Assembly (NCBI GenBank): GCA_011109175.1
Contig: RDEW01000020.1
Span: forward strand, 247,273-311,272
Origin: Dicyema japonicum
Taxonomy: Eukaryota; Dicyemida; Rhombozoa; Dicyemidae
Direction: 5' to 3'
Length of the DNA stretch: 64,000 nt
The notes below the pieces were generated by a model. It made no database searches. It was not told where the DNA came from and saw only the letters and a list, made by a program, of their open reading frames with translations. Positions 58,365 to 64,000 of the stretch are shown piece by piece (the stretch's first letter is position 1; each line of letters opens with the position of its first letter). A program made the translations under genes and the position numbers.

Positions 58365-58929
58365 GTGTTATTTACTTTGTGGATTATGTCTTACTGATCT
58401 GTCAAACATTATACAAATCTCGTCTGGTCTAACAGTTCTTAAGAGGGCGCTCAGTGTCCACGTAATGCATTGTTAAAAATACCATCAGCTCACTCCCATC
58501 TCAATAAAGACTTTTCGGACGACATCCTCAGTAGCTATATAGATTCAATTCTACAGTAGTGTCCAGTAGATCCCAAATGGGCTCCAGTAATACTTTACTT
58601 TCCATTGGAGAGAATCGGGAGATCGAGTAATACTATTTCTCGACGTGAGTGTCTTGCATCAAACAGTTTTACTAGAGATTGACTATAGGGATTCAATGGA
58701 TGCATACTGATTTAAAAAATTGAAATTTAAAAAAAAACTGGTTCGTGTGAAGGTAAGTTTCTCCAGATTTAAATAAATGTCACTGTCTGGAATAACATCG
58801 TTCCACGACAGCTTTTGAAATTTGACTAACACGCGTATCTTGGTCTTGACTCAATTCTATGACTTTCAGAAGTCCATCCTGCTTTTAAATGGAGGGAAAA
58901 GTTCGACTAATCAATCCGCTTCGGTTGAA
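58365..58929. other. 3' flank of NKAP, nothing recognised
   Basis: AT-rich; no feature seen. Confidence 0.35.
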
Positions 58930-60345
58930 TGGGATTCGAAATCCCCATACATCTTAATCCTCCAACTCTCAATTTTGCAAATAAACATCAACTGAATAAA
59001 AAACCATCGAACTGAGATCTTTAATAAACAAACAGAACGTTGACCCGATTCTACTTCAAGAATACATACTTTACTCCACCATGATACCATTGCATCCCTT
59101 TAGACCGCCCTAACCGTTGCGGTGGGGGTCTCCTCATTCGATTTACTGACGCGCAAAATTACAATAATAAACGATGGGACTACATAGATATCTGAAATTT
59201 CCATTACAACCGGATTTGGAGCTCTCAAAATTCAAATATCTACGCCCATCTTTATTCCCAAAACGACTCCTGCCAAACCTATCCAAGCGAACAACAACGA
59301 AAACCTGATACTGTGTGGAAACTTACACGCCAAACATGCGGCATGGGTAAAATAACAGCCAACAAATTCAAGAGGGTCTTTAATAAACCAGCTCACCTAT
59401 CTGACTCTTCTCAACAGTCCAGGAACCACACTGGGACTCTTTACAAGGAAAACTAAATCATTAAAGAAAAGAACCGCCGATATTTTCCTTTCCTGGACAG
59501 AAAAATCAAACAAAACTCTTAATACAAACATCAAAAAGGATTATAAGAGCTGAATCCAACAAATATGACAAATTAGTTTCGCTCCTCCCTTTTCATAAAA
59601 CCGCTCTGAAGGTCTGGAGAGAAATCAAACAATTTGGCCCAAAAGGAAATTTCAAGACAACAAACGGATAAGTACAACAAACTTATGAAGTATTACACCA
59701 TAAGCCACAAAACTTTCAGGAAAATGTATGGGCCTTCTTTATCCTTAATGAGACCAAAGAGAACCCAGTCGATTAACTTTATCTCATATTCTGACGTCAG
59801 TGAGGGATCGAAGAGGATGAATTCTTCTCTCTCATGTGCACCTGATTCTATCCCTGCTATCTTACTAAAACATCTTGGACCCATTGATGCAATCTGAATT
59901 TCAACTATTCAATAAGCATACCACTCCAAATATCTGGAAACCGTCCTATATACATCAATCCTTAAGCCTGGAAGGATCACCATTACATACACATTTCTTT
60001 TTCCTCTCATGTCGAAGGCATCTTTGGGAAAGAATAATCAAATCTATTTTTGGTGGCATTAAGACCCCTTTCCAGCTTTGAAATTACTGTACAAACAATT
60101 CATTGAGCTGTCAGCTACGCCTATGCGTCCTGGGGAATCAATTTGCTGCTCTGTAATGACAGTTAGACTTTCAACAGACACATCTAGGACGTATTTAAGG
60201 AGAAGGGTATAAATCACTCCATTCCTATTTCTATGCACAAACTCTTTCCGCAGACGAACAAGCTGCGTTGGATTCCCCAAATCTGATTGAGGCTCTGGAG
60301 ATCACTTAATTAATTTAATGTCACTATTTGTGTTCTTGGATTAAT
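58930..60345 (+). pseudogene. CR1-like LINE with internal deletion ('LINE C')
   Basis: Degenerate endonuclease blocks are IKNHRTEIF, LILCGNLHAKHAAWVK, LTLLNSPGTTLGLFTRKTKS and ADIFLSW. The RT start is SSLSCAPDSIPAILLKHLGP (59810-59885). Then a jump to the distal RT: RIIKSIFGGIKTPFQL, LLYKQFIELS, PGESICCS (about 60020-60150), ending near 60300 with GGDHLIN-like text and an AATAAATAAG tail. Same family as 42292-43640 and 3810-4060. Confidence 0.65.
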
Positions 60346-60859
60346 AAATAAGTGGGTAATGCTTCGCTATTAGCTGTGGAATCCTGCACTGCTTCAAGAT
60401 ACTCAGAAATCTAATCTCAACCCACTTAGGCTATTCGGAATTCCCTCACAGTCCAGAAAGGAAATAGTCACACAGTTTAGTCCTGTTTTTAACAATGATT
60501 TTAAGTAATTCACGGATTTTGAATGACTTTTTATTAAAATTTTTCAAAATAAAAAATTCGGAAGTTCATGTTTATGACTTACACGACCCCAACAGATATC
60601 TAGATCAACCTGACTCAGGAGTCGTTCAATTCCTGGCCGGCATCTAAAAATCCCTTTCCCTACTAGAGGGTTTCCCACAATAGCGGATACATGGACACAT
60701 ACATTGAGTATAGCTTATTAACGTGAACTCTATCTTCTACCCCTAAGGTTCCCATCTAGGTAGGCCCATTCTGTCAGATCCGGTTTCATAAGACGCTAGT
60801 TAGCCAAGAAAGCCTCTCAAAAATTATAATTTAAATAAATTTTATTTGTAAAATATTAT
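60346..60859. other. Intergenic, nothing recognised
   Basis: No coding frame or repeat match noticed. Confidence 0.35.
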
Positions 60860-61530
60860 CAAATACGGTAAACCAACATAAATCCGAACTTCAATAATCC
60901 GAGTTTTATGATGAGTGATCAAAATTTTAGGAAGCTGAAAACATTGAAATTTTATTCCTTCCACAAACACAACTGCTCATCTTCAACCGATGGATGTAGG
61001 CATAACCAAGCACTTTAAGCATTATTATAGAGAAAGGATTATTTTGGTTATATATGGAAGCCTTGATTTGGAAAAAGAATTTTTTGTTAATTTCCGGATG
61101 GTATCTCAAGCATCAAGTAAAAGAAGACACAATAAAAATTGTTTCAAAAAAACAGGGACAATTAAATGTCTTGATTAATAGGGATATCATCCTGCTTTGA
61201 ATGTGTACCAATAAGAACTTGCTAATTTGGAGAAACGTGGATAAGTCAACCCTGAAAATAAATAACTACTAAAAGCACAAACAGAAATGCTCGACGAGAA
61301 CGAAATTGTCACCTTGTCGTGAAGATTATATCGACGAGGAAATTATTGATGCTGAAGATGGAAATAATGAAGAACATTCACCAATACAATTATTAAATGC
61401 AATTAACATTATAGAACAGAGTACAAAATTCAATGAATATTCAGAAATGATATGCAACATTGAAAAAATTAGACACAACAAAAAAGTGTCAATTCAAAGG
61501 AATAAAAGACATACATTTATGGCTTGATTA
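60860..61530 (+). pseudogene. pogo/Tigger-like transposon remnant (CENP-B-related DDE)
   Basis: Starts with TACGGTAAACCAACATAAAT and CCGAACTTCAATAATCCGAG, which looks like a pogo-type terminal repeat. Soon after, the plus strand reads IEILFLPQTQLLIFNRWM, GITKHFKHYYRERIILVI. This is the block FLPPNT...QPMDQG...FK..YR of CENP-B/Tigger transposases, with substitutions. The frame 61306-61527 (YIDEEIIDAEDGNNEEHSPI, IRHNKKVSIQRNKRHTF) resembles the acidic C-terminal tail of these proteins. The catalytic first half is deleted. Confidence 0.55.
61227..61278 (+). repeat. 52-bp repeat, copy 2
   Basis: Near-identical to 55990-56041. Located between the two coding pieces of the pogo/Tigger-like remnant. 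Confidence 0.7.
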
Positions 61531-62449
61531 ATAAAACATAATTTTTTGATTTTAAATATTTTGTTCATTTTTTATTCTGATGTATGAAAACATAAATATT
61601 AATGAGGGGTTATTGTAGTTCTCTCCGGCCCTGGGTGAATGATAGAAATCTTGAAATTTGAGAGAAATAAGTTTGGAAATTATTTTTTCCAAGTAGCAAC
61701 AAATTCTTTATTGTAAAAATATCTGTAGAACATCTTGACAACAACCTTTGCACACTATTATGAGAACTAAATAATATTGATTTGTATTCAAATATATCGA
61801 ATAAAGTATTACAAGTCTAAAAACAATCAAATGATAAATTGAATGAATAACTACAAACCAACAGAACGACGTGCATCACTTATGTTTATTTTGAATATTT
61901 TTTTTAATAAATAATATTTAATTTTATTTAGTGAACTAAAAATTTACTATTTTATTCATCTCTGCATGAAAAACCCCCAATTCTAAAACGAAACCACGGA
62001 ACCTGACGCCATAGCTTACACAAAGTACCACAGAAAAATAATTCCGACCCTAAAGCACCTGTTTTGTGAATTGGGTTGTTGTTGTCTGGTCAAGGGCAAC
62101 AACCATTTTTCAGTTTATTGCCCTTACGACTTCCTCAAAGGTAATTGATTTCTTTAATTGTGTAGTGACATGTCATTTTCGAATGTTTCTCTGCAGATTT
62201 TCAGAGTAGGCCGCTATGCATTCTACTGGTCGATAAAGCTTATTAGAATTTTCCCATTAGTATCCTGCAGTTTTATTTTTGGAATATACGGGGAAAACCT
62301 TGATTTTGTGATTTATCATTTTAATAGTAATAAGAAATTTTTTATTAATAAAACCCAAAATTGAGAAAATTTAGTAAACCCAGCTTTATTTAACCAACGA
62401 AAAAGTTAACATCTAACAATCAACAATATTCCTCGCTACGTTCTCGTTG
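61531..62449. other. Intergenic with one unexplained open stretch
   Basis: A plus-strand run at about 61989-62140 reads ETTEPDAIAYTKYHRKIIPT, LKHLFCELGCCCLVKGNNHF, SVYCPYDFLKG and ends at a GT; an AG follows 25 nt later. It may be an exon of an unknown gene; no start codon or family found. Otherwise AT-rich. Confidence 0.25.
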
Positions 62450-62680
62450 GCCACCTAGGCAGCTTCAATTCTGGTTGTTGAAACAGCTCTAAGATGGCTT
62501 ATCCAATTGAGTTCTCTGCTCTATGCCTCATATACTCCAATGTCAGACTCTAGGGTCCGCTTTTAAACAATGGACTGTATATTGGCCTGGAGCTTCTTAT
62601 CTACTCATAACTGTTTAGATAACCCTTGTGGTACTCTGTTGCAATTCCTTTTTCACGTATTACTATTAGAATCACTTTGC
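62450..62680 (-). repeat. Dispersed repeat with coding remnants, copy 2
   Basis: Inverse of 39930-40240 (shares GGAATTGCAACA(A/G)AGTACCA, CACAAGGGTTATCT and AGCGGACCCTAGAG). Best frame EYHKGYLKQL then KRTLESDIGVYEA. Confidence 0.5.
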
Positions 62681-62812
62681 AACTGAAAATCTGCTTTATC
62701 TCGTTTGCAAGAAATCACTACAATGCATTTTAATGTAGTCAAACACGAAACTCTTTCAAATGTTCGAACTATAAATTTAAAGCACATGAAATGACAGATT
62801 ATTATTATTATT

Positions 62813-64000
62813 GAACCAGAAAACCACCGTCATAACCAAAAGAAACAAAATTTAGGTGATCCCGGCTTCCCTCAACAGTCTTCGCATTTTTTCTCGGTGT
62901 TCCGACTGCGTTCCTGCGCATTTCCGATATGGAGGGGGTCCGCATACTTGAATCCTTCGCATGAGCACTGTTGCAGTCGCCTCTATCAAAGTTTCTAGGT
63001 TTCTGAGTAGGATTTCCAAACGGGAATTTTTCTTAAGTAGGTTTGCTGCCTTCACTTGAATGTTGCAGATCTTGTCCAAATTTGTTATGAACTCCTTTAA
63101 TGTATTTAGGTGTGTGATAGTTGATCGTCCCTCTTTAAACCATAATGAAATCTGCCGTCTGGGAGGGAATGTCGTGTGAGTTCATAACCATCCATTCTAG
63201 GATTCTTGTCTGGACGCACAAGAGCGACAAAGGCCTGTAAGAAGCAGGGTCCTCCCTTGGTTTCCCAGGCTTCAGTATTGGATGAATATTCAAGTTTCCA
63301 TATAGCGGGAATACAATTGAAGTTGATTGAGTAGTTAAAGATTCATGTTAGTGCTGATACGCCCATTATGCCCATCTTTTTCAACAAAATGATCGGGATC
63401 CCCTTCCGGTCCACAGAAATGTGTGTTCTTTGTTTGATAGATCTCCAAAGCGACATCTCCCAATAAAAATACATTATTGGATGCCTTCTTTTTGGTTTCT
63501 TGTGTGGAGGAATATCCATCCTTAGGAATGGTTTGTGGCTTATTCTCACAAATGTTTGATAAATCTATTCAGATCCATCTCCTGTTCACGGTCTCCCTCG
63601 ATTTTGTTTTCAGCGTTTTTGTCATTTCGCAGCATCCTCCACATCTTGGTAAGTGAACTATTTATTCATAGCATTAGAAATTCGGTCCAGTTTTGTTTTT
63701 TGGAGAAGTTTTGTCTTTTTGTTGATCTCCATGTTCAGTGCACGAATTCTGTTAGTATCATGTTTTGTTAGGTGCTTTTTACGTTTGAAACATTTCCTTT
63801 TTTTTATTAGTTTAAATGTGCTAGCATCATATATCTTTTCGGTGAGTTTTAAGATTCCTTTTCTGAATAATAGTTTTCTTCCTTCCAGAATCACCTTATT
63901 AAAGTGATGGACTGCTCTATCAATTGAGTTGAAATTATTCGGATGGAAATTCAATAGGGCCGAGTCCACGTATCTTCTGAATCCTGTCCAGTCAGCATTA
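62813..64000 (-). pseudogene. CR1-like LINE running off the window end
   Basis: At the 3' end (62852-63079): NLETLIEATATVLMRRIQ, GPPPYRKCAG, SEHREKMRRLLREAGIT-stop and a CTGGTTCAATAATAAT tail at 62800-62820. Further 5', about 63220-63300 gives NIHPILKPGKPREDPASYRP (RT start). 63658-63969 reads RAVHHFNKVILEGRKLLFRK and other linker text ahead of the RT. The RT palm is deleted near 63085-63200. The endonuclease would lie beyond 64000. Confidence 0.7.

Overview
This is a eukaryotic, almost certainly metazoan, AT-rich genomic window: a few compact host genes in a sea of decayed transposable elements. The strongest clue to the organism is intron size. Seven host genes can be read through; six of them are cut by GT-AG introns of mostly 21-29 nt. 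Joining the flanking exons restores frames with family-typical motifs (ULK3 kinase, ATRIP-like protein, papain-type cathepsin, eIF4B-like factor, two-RRM nucleolar protein, NKAP). Introns this short, with animal-type genes such as ULK3 with an MIT domain, point to a dicyemid mesozoan (Dicyema-like). That assignment is inference.

Host genes: ULK3-like kinase (11715-12986, -), NTF2 (27421-27786, +), ATRIP-like (34000-35595, -), cathepsin L-like protease (38692-39859, -), eIF4B-like (46503-47563, -), nucleolin/RBM34-like two-RRM protein (51552-53198, +) and NKAP (57544-58364, +). Two small membrane-protein candidates with the same intron type lie at 17992-18417 (-) and 20747-21217 (-). The host genes show no sign of being co-regulated. 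They cover signalling/autophagy, nuclear transport, checkpoint, protease, translation, ribosome biogenesis and splicing/transcription functions.

Repeats fill most of the rest. (1) CR1/L2/Jockey-like APE-type LINEs: the best copy is 5088-7943 (-), another is 48300-50345 (-), with fragments at 3.8, 8.4, 9.7, 13.1, 16.5, 24, 41-43, 44.6, 45.5, 47.7, 55.7, 59 and 63 kb. Several carry a 2A-like motif just before the endonuclease domain. (2) RTE-like endonuclease/RT copies at 4.4-5.0 and 29.6-31.3 kb. (3) Restriction-like-endonuclease (RLE) LINEs of at least two kinds: a large RT plus CCHC plus PD-(D/E)XK type at 25.1-27.35 kb with remnants at 17.1, 19.5, 21.5 and 37-38.4 kb, and an R4/NeSL-like type at 1.4-3.0, 40.4-41.1, 43.7 and 45.0 kb. 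(4) A further LINE family ('family G') at 31.3-33.5, 35.7-36.6 and 56.1-57.3 kb, one copy split by a hAT element with a clean 8-bp target duplication. (5) Remnants of a Ty3/KRBA2-type integrase (0.4-1.2 kb), Tc1-like (14.7 kb), pogo/Tigger-like (60.9-61.5 kb) and hAT-like (22.2 kb) elements.

No rRNA, tRNA, CRISPR or bacterial-type operon was recognised. Most long open frames are retroelement pieces or antisense shadows. The host genes would be missed by an ORF scan because each exon is only about 60-630 nt and the introns look like small indels.
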